Counted from the stretch's first letter, positions 1-9,069 are shown. The stretch is DNA of 64,000 nt from Paracoccaceae bacterium (GCA_014762635.1 JABURR010000094.1:1-64000), one strand, 5' to 3'. The notes: generated by a model not told the origin, from the letters alone. A program made the numbers and translations.

Positions 1-541
1 AGAACGGCGCCTCGCCGCGCTTGTCCTTGGCGATCGGGATCTGGTTCTGCTCGGCGAATTCCAGAAGCTTCGTGCGCGAGGACAGGTCCCAGACCCGCCA
101 GGGCGCGATCACCTTGATATCGGGGTTCAGCGCATAGGCCGAAAGCTCGAACCGGACCTGGTCGTTGCCCTTGCCCGTGGCGCCATGGGCCACGGCATCG
201 GCGCCGGTTTCGGCGGCGATCTCCACCAGCCGCTTCGAGATCAGCGGCCGCGCGATGGAGGTGCCCAGCAGGTAGAGCCCTTCGTAGACCGCGTTGGCGC
301 GGAACATCGGGAAGACGAAGTCGCGGACGAATTCTTCGCGGATGTCCTCGATATAGATGTTGGCGGGATTGATCCCCAGCATCTCGGCCTTCTTGCGCGC
401 GGGCTCAAGCTCTTCCCCCTGGCCGAGGTCGGCGGTGAAGGTCACCACTTCGCAGCCGTATTCCGTCTGCAGCCATTTCAGGATGATCGAGGTGTCGAGG
501 CCGCCGGAATAGGCGAGAACAACTTTCTTGGGCGCGGACAT
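1..541 (-). CDS. argG: argininosuccinate synthase, N-terminal part (gene runs off the window)
   Basis: Condenses citrulline and aspartate with ATP to argininosuccinate in cytosolic arginine biosynthesis. About 180 N-terminal residues are visible, beginning [18 protein letters not shown]. The ATP-pyrophosphatase P-loop SGGLDTS lies at residues 12-18, and the aspartate/citrulline-binding part of the family follows. The frame stays open to the left window edge, so the C-terminal half is outside. It is divergent from the membrane-protein gene at 673, with about 130 bp of shared upstream sequence. Nothing in the visible part is unusual. Confidence 0.97.
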   Translation of the reverse strand, partial: MSAPKKVVLAYSGGLDTSIILKWLQTEYGCEVVTFTADLGQGEELEPARKKAEMLGINPANIYIEDIREEFVRDFVFPMFRANAVYEGLYLLGTSIARPLISKRLVEIAAETGADAVAHGATGKGNDQVRFELSAYALNPDIKVIAPWRVWDLSSRTKLLEFAEQNQIPIAKDKRGEAPF

Positions 542-672
542 GCGTGACTCCGTCATGATTGTCGCAGCGGGTCTATTTGCATTTGCGCCACAGGGCAAGG
601 TGGGCCGCGGCATCGCGCTTGACCGGAGAGTCGACAATACCTATCCATAGTTGAAAATATGGGAGGAATTTC

Positions 673-1431
673 GTGAAAGGGTGGTCCATTTTCGTCCACG
701 CGGTTCGGATGGTTCTGAACAACATCGACGTGGCCTTGCGGATATCGGCAGTTCCCTACGGGATAGTGATCATCCTCACGCTCGCGATGCTGTTCACCTC
801 GGGGTTCAATTTTCTGGGGGCGCAACAGCCCATGGTCATGCACTCGGGCGGTTTCTGGACAGCGCTATTCGTCTTGTATGTCTTGTGGATCGTGATGAGT
901 GTCTGGATTGCGATTTCCTGGCACCGCTTCGTATTGCTGGCGGAGGTGCCGGAGGGGCTGGTTTCCCGGTTCCGGGGTGGTCCGGTCATCAAGTATATCG
1001 GTGTGTCTTTTCTGCTCGGGCTGATGGTTGGGATCATTCTGGTCGTGGTAGTGATGATCGTCGGCTTTGTCTTGGCGGCGATATCACCGCATATCGGACC
1101 CGTGATAGCTGGGCTCTTGGGGTTCTTCCTTTTCTTCGCGATCTTCTATCGCCTGACGCCGGTTCTTCCCGCAATTGCGATCGAAAAGCGCGTGAGCTTC
1201 GGGGAGTCCTGGACCGCGACGGGCGGACAAACCGGGACGATCATTCTTGTGGCTCTCATCCTGACCGTCCTATCGGTCCTCTTTTCGCTGCCAAGCCTCA
1301 TGAGTTCGCAGATCAACCCCTATATCGACCTGATCTATAGCCTTGTGACGAATTGGGTCGTCACCATGTTTGGCGTCAGCGTCATGACCACGCTTTACGG
1401 CCATTATATCGAAGGCCGCGCGTTGGACTGA
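673..1431 (+). CDS. multi-pass membrane protein of unknown function
   Basis: A 252-residue protein that I do not recognise. It has long hydrophobic segments at about residues 25-46, 63-85, 108-135, 137-165, 188-212 and 222-245, so probably six transmembrane helices. Loops are short and no catalytic motif is evident. The start is GTG at 673, chosen because GGGAGG at 661-666 is a good SD sequence; a frame overlapping it from 651 is in another phase. It lies 37 bp before ilvA on the same strand and could be co-transcribed with it, but nothing links the functions. The general look is that of a polytopic inner-membrane protein of the DUF-type families; no specific role is inferred. Confidence 0.85.
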   Translation: MKGWSIFVHAVRMVLNNIDVALRISAVPYGIVIILTLAMLFTSGFNFLGAQQPMVMHSGGFWTALFVLYVLWIVMSVWIAISWHRFVLLAEVPEGLVSRFRGGPVIKYIGVSFLLGLMVGIILVVVVMIVGFVLAAISPHIGPVIAGLLGFFLFFAIFYRLTPVLPAIAIEKRVSFGESWTATGGQTGTIILVALILTVLSVLFSLPSLMSSQINPYIDLIYSLVTNWVVTMFGVSVMTTLYGHYIEGRALD

Positions 1432-1468
1432 ACTTGCCTATTCCCCGGTCTTCCTCCACAGATCGGGC

Positions 1469-2716
1469 ATGAGTGAGTTTGCCGACAAAGCCCTGATCGC
1501 CGAGCGCAAGATGCGCAGCCTGTTCGAGCCGACGCCGCTGCAGCGCAATGACCATCTCTTGGCCCGGTTCGAGGCCGATATCTGGCTGAAGCGCGAGGAT
1601 CTGAGCCCGGTGCGCTCGTACAAGATCCGGGGCGCCTTCAACGCGATGCGCAAGGTTCTGGACGTGACGCCTGGCCAGCGCAACTTTGTCTGTGCAAGTG
1701 CGGGCAACCACGCGCAGGGCGTAGCCTATGTCTGCCGCCATTTCGGGGTGCACGGGGTGATCTTCATGCCGGTGACCACGCCGCAGCAGAAGATCGACAA
1801 GACTCGGATCTTTGGCGGCGACGCGGTCGAGATCCGGCTGACCGGGGACTATTTCGACGACACCTTGCGCGCCGCACAGGCCTATTGCGCAGAGGTGGGC
1901 GCGCATTTCCTCTCACCCTTCGACGATGATGACGTGATCGAGGGGCAGGCCTCGGTCGCGGTCGAGATGCTGTCGCAACTTGGCCGCGCGCCCGACATGG
2001 TGATCCTGCCGGTGGGCGGCGGTGGGCTGTCGGCGGGGGTCACGTCTTACCTGGCCGATAGTGCACCGAAGACCGAGTTGCGTTACGTGGAGCCCGCGGG
2101 CGGCATGAGCCTTGCCGCCGCGGTCAAGGCCGGGGAGCCGGTGACGCTGGGCCAGGTGGACAGTTTCGTGGACGGCGCCGCGGTTGCACGGATCGGGGCG
2201 AAACCCTTTGCGGTGTTGAAATCGGTGAACCCGGATCACGTTCTGGCCGCGCCCGAGGACCGGATCTGCATCACCATCCTCGAGATGCTGAATGTCGAGG
2301 GGATCGTGCTGGAGCCCGCCGGGGCGCTGTCGGTGGACGTGCTGGCGCCACTGGCCGACCAGATACGCGGCAAGACCGTGATCTGCCTGACCTCGGGCGG
2401 GAATTTCGACTTCGAGCGCCTGCCAGAGGTCAAGGAGCGCGCCCAGCGCTATTCGGGTGTGAAGAAGTATTTTATCCTGCGGATGCCGCAGCGCCCGGGC
2501 GCGCTGCGCGAATTCCTGGAAATGCTGGGGCCGGACGATGATATCGCCCGGTTCGAATACCTGAAGAAATCGGCACGGAACTTCGGCTCGGTCCTGATCG
2601 GGATCGAGACGAAGGAAGCCGCGAATTTCGACCGCCTGTTTACCCGGATGGACGAGGCCGGGCTGGTCTATCGCGATATCACCAGCGACGAAATCCTGGC
2701 GCAGTTCCTGATCTAA
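1469..2716 (+). CDS. ilvA: threonine ammonia-lyase (biosynthetic threonine dehydratase)
   Basis: A PLP enzyme deaminating threonine to 2-oxobutanoate, the first step to isoleucine. The 415 residues comprise a fold-type II PLP domain and one C-terminal ACT-like regulatory domain (about residues 325-415). The Schiff-base lysine is K52 in SYKIRGAF. The glycine-rich phosphate loop GGGGLSAG is near residue 190, and CLTSGGNFD closes the catalytic domain. This short form with a single ACT-like domain matches the Corynebacterium/Bacillus-type IlvA rather than the E. coli form with a duplicated regulatory domain. Its stop overlaps by three bases the stop of the convergent Hpt gene. Confidence 0.95.
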   Translation: MSEFADKALIAERKMRSLFEPTPLQRNDHLLARFEADIWLKREDLSPVRSYKIRGAFNAMRKVLDVTPGQRNFVCASAGNHAQGVAYVCRHFGVHGVIFMPVTTPQQKIDKTRIFGGDAVEIRLTGDYFDDTLRAAQAYCAEVGAHFLSPFDDDDVIEGQASVAVEMLSQLGRAPDMVILPVGGGGLSAGVTSYLADSAPKTELRYVEPAGGMSLAAAVKAGEPVTLGQVDSFVDGAAVARIGAKPFAVLKSVNPDHVLAAPEDRICITILEMLNVEGIVLEPAGALSVDVLAPLADQIRGKTVICLTSGGNFDFERLPEVKERAQRYSGVKKYFILRMPQRPGALREFLEMLGPDDDIARFEYLKKSARNFGSVLIGIETKEAANFDRLFTRMDEAGLVYRDITSDEILAQFLI

Positions 2717-3036
2717 CGCGTCGCGTAGCCCTGGAGCAGCGCCGATTTGGCCGTCCGATAGCTGGCCCGGAGCCGTTCGGGCGCGCCTGTTGGGGGATTG
2801 CCCCGGTTCGCCGCATCCTCGTAGTTCTGGCACAGCGCCGCGAGTTGCCTGAGCCCGATATTGAGCGCGCTTCCCCGCAGGAAATGCAGGTTGGCGGCGA
2901 TCTTCGGCGCAGGTTCGTCCAGGGACAGCTCTGCCAGGCCCTGTTCCATCTCGGTCATGAATTCCGCAAGCAGCCCGGGCAAATCGTCCGGACCCACCTG
3001 GGAACGCAATTCATCGATGCGTTTCCAGTCGATCAT
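2713..3036 (-). CDS. Hpt-domain phosphotransfer protein
   Basis: A 107-residue single-domain histidine phosphotransfer protein. The phosphorylatable histidine is H51 in HFLRGSALNIG, matching the Hpt signature HxxxGSA. The rest is a four-helix bundle without catalytic or DNA-binding motifs. The start at 3036 (MIDWKRID) has AGGG a few bases upstream; an in-frame start at 3075 would add 13 residues but has no good SD. It is divergent from the receiver/PP2C phosphatase gene at 3171 (134 bp apart), and the two look like phosphorelay partners. That partnership is inference from position and domain type. Confidence 0.88.
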   Translation of the reverse strand: MIDWKRIDELRSQVGPDDLPGLLAEFMTEMEQGLAELSLDEPAPKIAANLHFLRGSALNIGLRQLAALCQNYEDAANRGNPPTGAPERLRASYRTAKSALLQGYATR

Positions 3037-3170
3037 GCTGCCCTCACTTTCAGCAAGATCAAGGCTATGGGACAAAGATTTACGGAAACCTAACCCCGAA
3101 CCGCCGAAAAAACGTGCTGATCCGTGCGGTCTTAACAGGCTGTAAATGATCGGCCCCTAGCCTCGGGTCA

Positions 3171-4466
3171 GTGCGAACCGGAGGGGCCTTGGTCAAGATC
3201 GAGAAAATTGTCACCGACCCTGATGCCAGCGCTGTGGCAAAGGCCGGTGGGCGGCGGATCCTTGTGGTGGATGACAGCGCCGCCCAGCGCGGCATCCTGC
3301 GCCGGTATCTCTCGCGCATGGGTTATGAAATGATCGACGCAGAAAGCGGGGCAGAGGCGCTGGATATCCTTGCGCTGGACCAGATCGACCTCGTGATCAG
3401 CGACTGGATGATGCCCGAGATGGACGGGCTGGAGTTCTGCCATCGCTTCCGACAGATGGAACGGCGCAGCTATGGCTATTTCATCCTGCTCACCTCCAAG
3501 GCCGACAAGGCCGAGATCGCGCGCGGCCTCGACATGGGGGCGGACGATTTCCTGACCAAACCGGTTTCTCCGGAGGAACTCCGCGCCCGTATCGCCGCCG
3601 GGGAACGGGTGCTCGACATGCAGTGCCAATTGCATCGCAGCAACCGTGACCTGGGGGAGGCGCTGGCCCAGATCACCGCCCAGCACGACGCGGTTGAGCG
3701 GGATCTGCGTGAGGCGCGGAAACTGCAGCAGTCCCTGTTGCGTGAGACCGAGCGTAGCTTTGACGGGGCCGAGGTGGCGATGCTTCTGCACCCGGCAGGC
3801 CATGTCGGGGGCGATCTCGTGGGGTGCTTCCCCGCCGGGCCGGACCACCTGGTGGCCTATGCGGTGGATGTGTCTGGACATGGGGTCGCCTCGGCCCTGA
3901 TGGCGGCGCGCATCGCCGCGCATCTGTCGGGCAGCGAACCCGAGCAGAATATGGCGCTTGCCCGTAACCCGGACGGCAGCATCGAGCCATTGCCCCCGGC
4001 ACGGCTCGCGCGGCGGCTCAATGCGATGATGCTCGCCGATATGGAGACCGATCTCTATTTCACCATGGTTCTATCAGTCTTGGATCTGGCCTCGGGGGAT
4101 CTCAGGGTCGTGCAGGCGGGGCACCCGCACCCGATCCTGCATCGCGCCTATGGCGAGGCCGAAAAGGTCGGGCACGGCGGCTTGCCGATCGGGTTGCTGG
4201 CCGACGTGAGTTATCGGGAGGCGCAGCTTTCCCTGTCGCCCGGCGACAGGCTTGTCCTATTCACCGATGGCATTACCGAGTGTCGGAACAGCCTCGGAGC
4301 CGGATTCGGGCGGGCGCGGTTGCGCGATTTCCTCGCGGCCTACCACGGCAGGGCGGCGGGCCAGGTGCTTGATGGGCTTTTGCGGGTGCTGACCCACCAT
4401 GCCGGGCAGGCCGAGTTCGAAGATGATGTCTCGGCGGTGGTGCTCGACTATCTCGGCCCGAGTTGA
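3171..4466 (+). CDS. response regulator with C-terminal PP2C/SpoIIE-type serine phosphatase (RsbU-like)
   Basis: A 431-residue fusion. The receiver domain (about residues 28-145) has the acidic pocket DD at 34-35, phospho-acceptor D78 in SDWMMPEMDG and the conserved TKP lysine. A short coiled linker (about 150-195) follows, then a PPM/SpoIIE phosphatase domain (about 200-430) with metal-binding signatures DVSGHGVASALMA, FTDGITE and FEDDVSAVVL. This architecture typically dephosphorylates an anti-anti-sigma factor in general stress partner switching, or a similar target. The start is uncertain: GTG 3171 lacks a clear SD, while TTG 3189 follows GGAGGGG. The neighbouring Hpt protein is a plausible phosphodonor; no anti-sigma/STAS partner is in the window. 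Confidence 0.9.
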   Translation: MRTGGALVKIEKIVTDPDASAVAKAGGRRILVVDDSAAQRGILRRYLSRMGYEMIDAESGAEALDILALDQIDLVISDWMMPEMDGLEFCHRFRQMERRSYGYFILLTSKADKAEIARGLDMGADDFLTKPVSPEELRARIAAGERVLDMQCQLHRSNRDLGEALAQITAQHDAVERDLREARKLQQSLLRETERSFDGAEVAMLLHPAGHVGGDLVGCFPAGPDHLVAYAVDVSGHGVASALMAARIAAHLSGSEPEQNMALARNPDGSIEPLPPARLARRLNAMMLADMETDLYFTMVLSVLDLASGDLRVVQAGHPHPILHRAYGEAEKVGHGGLPIGLLADVSYREAQLSLSPGDRLVLFTDGITECRNSLGAGFGRARLRDFLAAYHGRAAGQVLDGLLRVLTHHAGQAEFEDDVSAVVLDYLGPS

Positions 4467-4897
4467 CCCCAGTGCCGCACGAAGGCCCGGTCACCGGGGT
4501 TTCCCAGGGCATTGGCGGCAACGGAGGGATCCATCCAGACCGGCTCATGATCCGGTTCCGTGGGCCGTGAAAGGCGCAGAACCGGCCGCGCCAGGTAGAC
4601 GTGGCAGAGCTTCTCGGCCCAGAGATCGTATTCCGGCATGTAGGTGAACCGGCGAAACGCGCCTAGGCGGCGCGGCGCGCCGATCCGCCATCCGGTTTCC
4701 TCGAAAACTTCACGATGGAGCGCTGCTACGGGGGATTCGCCCGGGTCGATCCCGCCGCCGGGCAGCTGGAATTCCGATGTCGGTTCCGATTGGTGTGTGA
4801 GCAACAAACGGGCGTCCCGCAGCAAGATCGCATAGGCCCCCGGCCGCAACCGATAGCGGCGGTCGGATCGAACCGGTTCGCCATAGCGTCTGATCAT
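4448..4897 (-). CDS. Nudix hydrolase
   Basis: A 149-residue Nudix-fold hydrolase. The Nudix box is seen as GGGIDPGESPVAALHREV followed by FEETGW at about residues 47-70, with the metal-binding REVFEE helix. The N-terminal strand ends in ILLRDARLLLTHQ. Substrate cannot be told from the sequence; family members clean up nucleotide derivatives. The gene is convergent with the phosphatase gene and their 3' ends overlap by 19 bp. It is divergent from hslO. Many Rhodobacterales carry a Nudix gene beside hslO (recalled, not checked). Confidence 0.88.
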   Translation of the reverse strand: MIRRYGEPVRSDRRYRLRPGAYAILLRDARLLLTHQSEPTSEFQLPGGGIDPGESPVAALHREVFEETGWRIGAPRRLGAFRRFTYMPEYDLWAEKLCHVYLARPVLRLSRPTEPDHEPVWMDPSVAANALGNPGDRAFVRHWGQLGPR

Positions 4898-4979
4898 GGC
4901 AGGTCTGCGCCCCTTTTACCTCAGGTTGCTCCGCATATATGAACGCGGTATGCCAACGCGAGACGCGCAAGGAAACCCC

Positions 4980-5981
4980 ATGACTTTTGGTTCGCAAATT
5001 GCCTGGGACGACACTGTCCTGCCCTTCCAGCTTGACCGCTCCGATATCCGGGGCCGGGTCGCGCGGCTTGACGGGTTGCTCGACCAGGTCCTGGCGCAGC
5101 ACAACTACCCGCCCGCGATCGAGGCTTTGGTGGCCGAAGCGGCGCTGCTGACGGCGCTGATCGGCCAGACGATCAAGCTGCGCTGGAAGCTGTCGCTTCA
5201 GGTGCGCGGCAGCGGCGCGGCCCGGCTTGTGGCCACGGATTACTACGGTCCGACCGAGGAAGGCGCCCCGGCGCGCATTCGCGCCTATGCCAGCTACGAT
5301 GCCGAGAAACTGGTTCCGGATGCCGACCCGTTCCCGCAGATCGGCACGGGCTATTTCGCGATCCTGATCGACCAGGGCCAGGGCATGACGCCCTACCAGG
5401 GGATCACGCCGATCTCTGGCGGATCGCTCTCTTCCTGTGCCGAGACCTATTTCGCCCAATCCGAACAGCTTCCGACCCGGTTCGCGCTGTCCTTCGGACG
5501 GTCGCGGCTTGCCGGACAGGATGAGCGCTGGCGCGCTGGCGGGGTGATGCTGCAGCACATGCCGAAGGCCTCGCCCTACGCTAGCGGCGAGGGTGGCTCG
5601 GGTCAGGATGGGCTGCTGATTGCCGAGGACATCCTGTCGGAGGACGAGGGCGAGCATTGGGGCCGCGCCAACATGCTGCTCGATACGGTCGAGGAGATGG
5701 AGCTTGTAGGCCCGCAGGTGCAGCCGACGGACCTTCTGGTGCGACTGTTCCACGAAGAGGGGCCGCGGGTCTTTGACGCGCAAAGCGTGCAGTTCGGCTG
5801 CAGTTGCTCGGCGGACAAGGTGCGCGAGAGCCTCTCGATCTACTCGGCCAAGGACATCGGCCACATGACCACGGACGAAGGCATCGTGACCGCCGACTGC
5901 CAATTCTGCAGCGCTCATTACGAGTTCGACCCCGCCACGCTGGGGTTCGAGGCCACGGAGCCGCCGGATGGCAACGGCTGA
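4980..5981 (+). CDS. hslO: Hsp33-family redox-regulated chaperone
   Basis: A 333-residue holdase chaperone activated by disulfide formation during oxidative stress. The C-terminal zinc switch is present: CSC at about residues 274-276 and CQFC at 307-310, the CxC...CxxC arrangement of Hsp33. The start at 4980 (MTFGSQIAWDD) was chosen because AAGGA at 4969-4973 is correctly spaced. The frame extends 28 codons further upstream with in-frame ATGs but without a good SD, and Hsp33 does not usually have such an extension. The 3' end overlaps the next Nudix gene by 14 bp, so translation is probably coupled. Confidence 0.95.
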   Translation: MTFGSQIAWDDTVLPFQLDRSDIRGRVARLDGLLDQVLAQHNYPPAIEALVAEAALLTALIGQTIKLRWKLSLQVRGSGAARLVATDYYGPTEEGAPARIRAYASYDAEKLVPDADPFPQIGTGYFAILIDQGQGMTPYQGITPISGGSLSSCAETYFAQSEQLPTRFALSFGRSRLAGQDERWRAGGVMLQHMPKASPYASGEGGSGQDGLLIAEDILSEDEGEHWGRANMLLDTVEEMELVGPQVQPTDLLVRLFHEEGPRVFDAQSVQFGCSCSADKVRESLSIYSAKDIGHMTTDEGIVTADCQFCSAHYEFDPATLGFEATEPPDGNG

Positions 5982-6570
5982 TCCCTTCGAACCGCTGGTC
6001 GGGGCGCTGGCCCGCCCGGCGGAGGCGTCGTCGGATTTCGACCTGAATCCCTCCATCGTGCTGCCCGAGGGGCGCAAGTTGCGGGCCGCCGGTGTGCTGG
6101 TGCCGATCCTGCCGACGCCCGAAGGGCTGCGTCTGATCCTGACCAAGCGATCTTCGGCCCTGAAGCACCACCCGGGCCAGATCGCCTTCCCGGGCGGCAA
6201 GGTCGATCCCGGCGATGCGGATGAGACCTCCGCCGCCCTGCGCGAGGCACATGAGGAAATCGGCCTCGACCCCGCGAACGTGGAGGTGCTGGGGACGCTC
6301 GCCAGCCACGAAACGGTGACGGGTTTTACGGTGACCCCGGTTCTGGGGCGTCTGCATCGGGCGTTCGACCCGGTTCCGGAGGCGGGCGAGGTGGACGAGG
6401 TGTTCCAGGTGCCGCTCGATCACGTGATGGATCCGGGCCGCTACGTGGTGGAATCCCGCTATTGGCGCGGGACGAAGCGGCATTACTACGCCGTGCCCTA
6501 TGGCCCCTATTACATCTGGGGCGCCACGGCCCGTATCCTGCGCGGATTGGCTGCTCGGGTGGCCGAATGA
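5968..6570 (+). CDS. CoA pyrophosphatase-type Nudix hydrolase
   Basis: A 200-residue protein with the NuCoA signature directly before the Nudix box: LTKRSSALKHHPGQIAFPGG then KVDPGDADETSAALREA and HEEIGL. This combination is characteristic of coenzyme A diphosphatases (NudL/PCD1 type), which cut CoA or oxidised CoA to phosphopantetheine and 3',5'-ADP. The gene starts inside the end of hslO and its stop overlaps the cca start as ATGA, so hslO-nudix-cca form a tightly coupled operon. Function is by family resemblance. Confidence 0.92.
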   Translation: MATADPFEPLVGALARPAEASSDFDLNPSIVLPEGRKLRAAGVLVPILPTPEGLRLILTKRSSALKHHPGQIAFPGGKVDPGDADETSAALREAHEEIGLDPANVEVLGTLASHETVTGFTVTPVLGRLHRAFDPVPEAGEVDEVFQVPLDHVMDPGRYVVESRYWRGTKRHYYAVPYGPYYIWGATARILRGLAARVAE

Positions 6571-7718
6571 CCCGGATCACCGCGGACTGGATCAGCCATC
6601 CGGCGACCCGTGCGGTGATGGCGATGCTGGAAGAGGCCGGGCATCAGGCCTTCTTCGTGGGCGGCTGCGTGCGCAATGCCCTGTTGGACGAACCTGTTGC
6701 CGATATCGACATCTCCACCGATGCCCGCCCTGAGAAAGTTGCCGAACTGGCCGAGGCGGTCGGGCTCAAGCCGGTGCCCACGGGCATCGAGCATGGCACT
6801 GTTACCGTGGTCTCCGACCATATCCCGCATGAGGTCACCACTTTCCGCAAGGACGTGGAGACCGATGGCCGCCGCGCCGTGGTGGCCTATTCAGACCGGG
6901 TCGAGGAAGACGCGCATCGGCGCGATTTCACCATGAACGCGCTTTATGCCCGCGCCGATGGCGAGGTGGTGGACCCCCTCGGTGGGATGCCGGACCTCGA
7001 TGCCCGCCGGGTCCGGTTCATCGACGATCCGGGTGAGCGGATCCGCGAGGATTTTTTGCGGATCCTGCGGTTTTTCCGGTTTCACGCCCATTACGGCGAC
7101 CCTGAAGGCGGGTTGGACCCCGAAGGCCTTGCCGCCTGCGCCGCGCATTTGGAGGGGATCGACACCCTCTCGCGTGAGCGGATCGGGGCGGAACTGCTGA
7201 AACTGCTGGCCGCGCCGGATCCGGGGCCGTCAGTGGCGGCGATGGAGCGGGCCGGGGTTCTGGCGCGGGTTTTGCCGGGGGCGAGTATCACGGTGCTTTT
7301 GCCGCTTGTTCACCTGGAAGGCCAAGTGCAGGCACCCATTGATCCGGTCCGCAGGTTGGCGGCTCTGGGCGGCGAAGACGTGAAAGAGAGGCTACGCCTG
7401 TCGAAAGACCGGGCCCGACGGGTCGTGCTGCTGCGCGAGGCAGCGGCCGGAATCGCCGGGGCTGCGGAACTCGGCTATCGGCACGGGGAGACGGATGGGC
7501 GCGATGCGATCCTGCTGCGTGCCGCGATGATGGGAACGCCTTTGCCTGAAGAATTGGACGCAGAACTGGCGCTTGGGGCGGCGGCGGAATTTCCCGTATC
7601 CGCGAAAGACCTGATGCCCGCCTATGAAGGTCCGGCCCTAGGTGAAAAGCTGAAAGCGTTGGAGGCGGCCTGGATCGCTTCGGGCTTCACGCTGGATCGG
7701 GACACGCTTTTGGCTTGA
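6567..7718 (+). CDS. cca: CCA-adding tRNA nucleotidyltransferase / poly(A) polymerase family
   Basis: A 383-residue class II nucleotidyltransferase. The signature GGCVRNALLDEPVADIDIST near residues 28-47 contains the GG motif and the DxD metal ligands. The B-domain motif RRDFTMNAL follows at about 117-125, and the FRF region at about residue 170. It adds or repairs the 3' CCA of tRNAs. The ATG at 6567 overlaps the upstream stop (ATGA), preferred over an in-frame start 105 bp upstream inside the Nudix gene. Third gene of the hslO-nudix-cca unit. Confidence 0.94.
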   Translation: MTRITADWISHPATRAVMAMLEEAGHQAFFVGGCVRNALLDEPVADIDISTDARPEKVAELAEAVGLKPVPTGIEHGTVTVVSDHIPHEVTTFRKDVETDGRRAVVAYSDRVEEDAHRRDFTMNALYARADGEVVDPLGGMPDLDARRVRFIDDPGERIREDFLRILRFFRFHAHYGDPEGGLDPEGLAACAAHLEGIDTLSRERIGAELLKLLAAPDPGPSVAAMERAGVLARVLPGASITVLLPLVHLEGQVQAPIDPVRRLAALGGEDVKERLRLSKDRARRVVLLREAAAGIAGAAELGYRHGETDGRDAILLRAAMMGTPLPEELDAELALGAAAEFPVSAKDLMPAYEGPALGEKLKALEAAWIASGFTLDRDTLLA

Positions 7719-7775
7719 CCGAGGCCCTGCCGAGGCGCAAGAAGGGTCAGCACTTACGACCTTTCAGGCCCACCC

Positions 7776-8369
7776 ATGCCCTTCGAAATGATGTTCAACC
7801 TGATCGCGCTTGCCGTGGCCTCCGCCTGGAGTCCGGGGCCGAACAATGCGCTCGTGGCGAATTCGGGCGCGACTTTCGGGATTTCGAGGACTGTTCCCCA
7901 TATCCTGGGCATCGCGCTGGGCTTTGCGCTGATGATCTTCATCGTGGGTCTGTTTCTTGGCGAGCTTTTCCAACGCAGCGCGCTCTTGCGGGAATCGCTG
8001 CGTTGGGTGGGGGCGGGGCTCTTGCTCTATGTTGCCTGGAAAGTCGCCACGTCCGGCGGAATCAGCCTGGGTAAGGGCGAGCCACGCCCCTTTACCTTTC
8101 TCGAGGCCGCCGGGTTCCAGTGGATCAACCCCAAGGCCTGGGCCATGGCAATCGCGGTGACGGCACAGTTCATCCCGGCGGAAGCACCAATGCCCTCGGC
8201 GATGATCGTGGCGTTGATATTCGCCCTTGTCGGCCTGGGCAGCGCGACAAGCTGGGCTGTCGGGGGGCGCGCTGCCTTGCGCTTGTTGGGCGGCGAGAGC
8301 CAGATCAGGCTTTTCAACATGGTCATGGGCGTGCTGGTCGCGGGCTGCGTCGTCCTTCTCTGGCTCTGA
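7776..8369 (+). CDS. LysE/RhtB-family amino-acid exporter
   Basis: A 197-residue protein with about six hydrophobic segments and the LysE-family N-terminal pattern SPGPNNALVANSGATFG followed by a GIALGFALM helix. It has the mid-protein FQWINPKAWAMA motif typical of RhtB transporters. It exports amino acids or related metabolites across the inner membrane; the substrate is unknown. One base separates its stop from the start of a second LysE-like gene, with which it shares these motifs, suggesting an old tandem duplication. Confidence 0.9.
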   Translation: MPFEMMFNLIALAVASAWSPGPNNALVANSGATFGISRTVPHILGIALGFALMIFIVGLFLGELFQRSALLRESLRWVGAGLLLYVAWKVATSGGISLGKGEPRPFTFLEAAGFQWINPKAWAMAIAVTAQFIPAEAPMPSAMIVALIFALVGLGSATSWAVGGRAALRLLGGESQIRLFNMVMGVLVAGCVVLLWL

Positions 8370-8370
8370 G

Positions 8371-8955
8371 ATGGTCTTCGATCCGCTTTATGCGTTTGTT
8401 TTCGCAGGGCTGTTCTCGCCCGGGCCGAACGTGATCCTGCTGACCACCTCGGGCGCACGCTTCGGGTTTCGCCGCACCATTCCCCATATCCTGGGCGTGG
8501 TGATCGGTGTCGGCGTCGTGGCAGGCATGACAGGGCTGGGGATCGGCGCCCTGCTGCTGGCGCGGCCCGGGCTGACGCTGGGTCTGAAGATCGCGGCGGC
8601 GGGATGGATCCTGTGGATGGCGTGGAAACTGCTGACCGCGTCCCGCCGACCCCGGGCCGAAACCCGTGACCGCCCCTTCACCTTTGTCGAGGCGCTGCTG
8701 TTCCAGTGGGTCAATGCCAAGCTCTGGGCTGTGGCGCTGGCGGCGACCTCTGGCTATGCGATCGGCCTTCCGCCGCTGCAGGAGGCCACGCGGTTGGCCA
8801 CCGCCTTTTCCGGTCTGAATTTCTTTGTCTGCATCTTCTGGAGCTTTGCCGGGACGCTGCTGGCATTCCTGCTGACTCACGAGACCGCCTGGCGGGGCTT
8901 CATGGGCGTCATGGCGACAATGCTCGCGGCCTCGGCGCTTCTGGTTTTCCTGTAA
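8371..8955 (+). CDS. LysE/RhtB-family exporter, paralog of the preceding gene
   Basis: A 194-residue membrane protein. SPGPNVILLTTSGARFGFRR near the N-terminus and LFQWVNAKLWAVALA in the middle align with the same motifs of the upstream gene. The ATG at 8371 immediately follows the upstream TGA (8367-8369), consistent with one bicistronic mRNA. The open frame extends further upstream but would overlap the first exporter. LysE proteins often act as dimers, so a heteromeric exporter is possible (inference). Confidence 0.9.
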   Translation: MVFDPLYAFVFAGLFSPGPNVILLTTSGARFGFRRTIPHILGVVIGVGVVAGMTGLGIGALLLARPGLTLGLKIAAAGWILWMAWKLLTASRRPRAETRDRPFTFVEALLFQWVNAKLWAVALAATSGYAIGLPPLQEATRLATAFSGLNFFVCIFWSFAGTLLAFLLTHETAWRGFMGVMATMLAASALLVFL

Positions 8956-9003
8956 CGCGATCAAGCCTATATGCTGGAGTGGCTTCCAGAAGGACAACTC
9001 CCC

Positions 9004-9069
9004 ATGCGGCGCATATCGCGACACCCTGACAAAAGGCGCCCCCTGCCGGGGCGGCGGGGGTCCGCATGA
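9004..9069 (+). CDS. candidate 21-residue arginine-rich leader peptide
   Basis: A short frame from ATG 9004 to TGA 9067-9069, preceded at nine bases by AAGGA (8990-8994). The stop overlaps the ATG of the ABC transporter gene as ATGA. It encodes seven arginines, one lysine and three prolines among 21 residues (begins MRRISRHPDK). The ABC gene itself has only a weak G-rich SD, so translational coupling through this peptide is plausible. It is too short for coding statistics and could be chance. Confidence 0.35.
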   Translation: MRRISRHPDKRRPLPGRRGSA

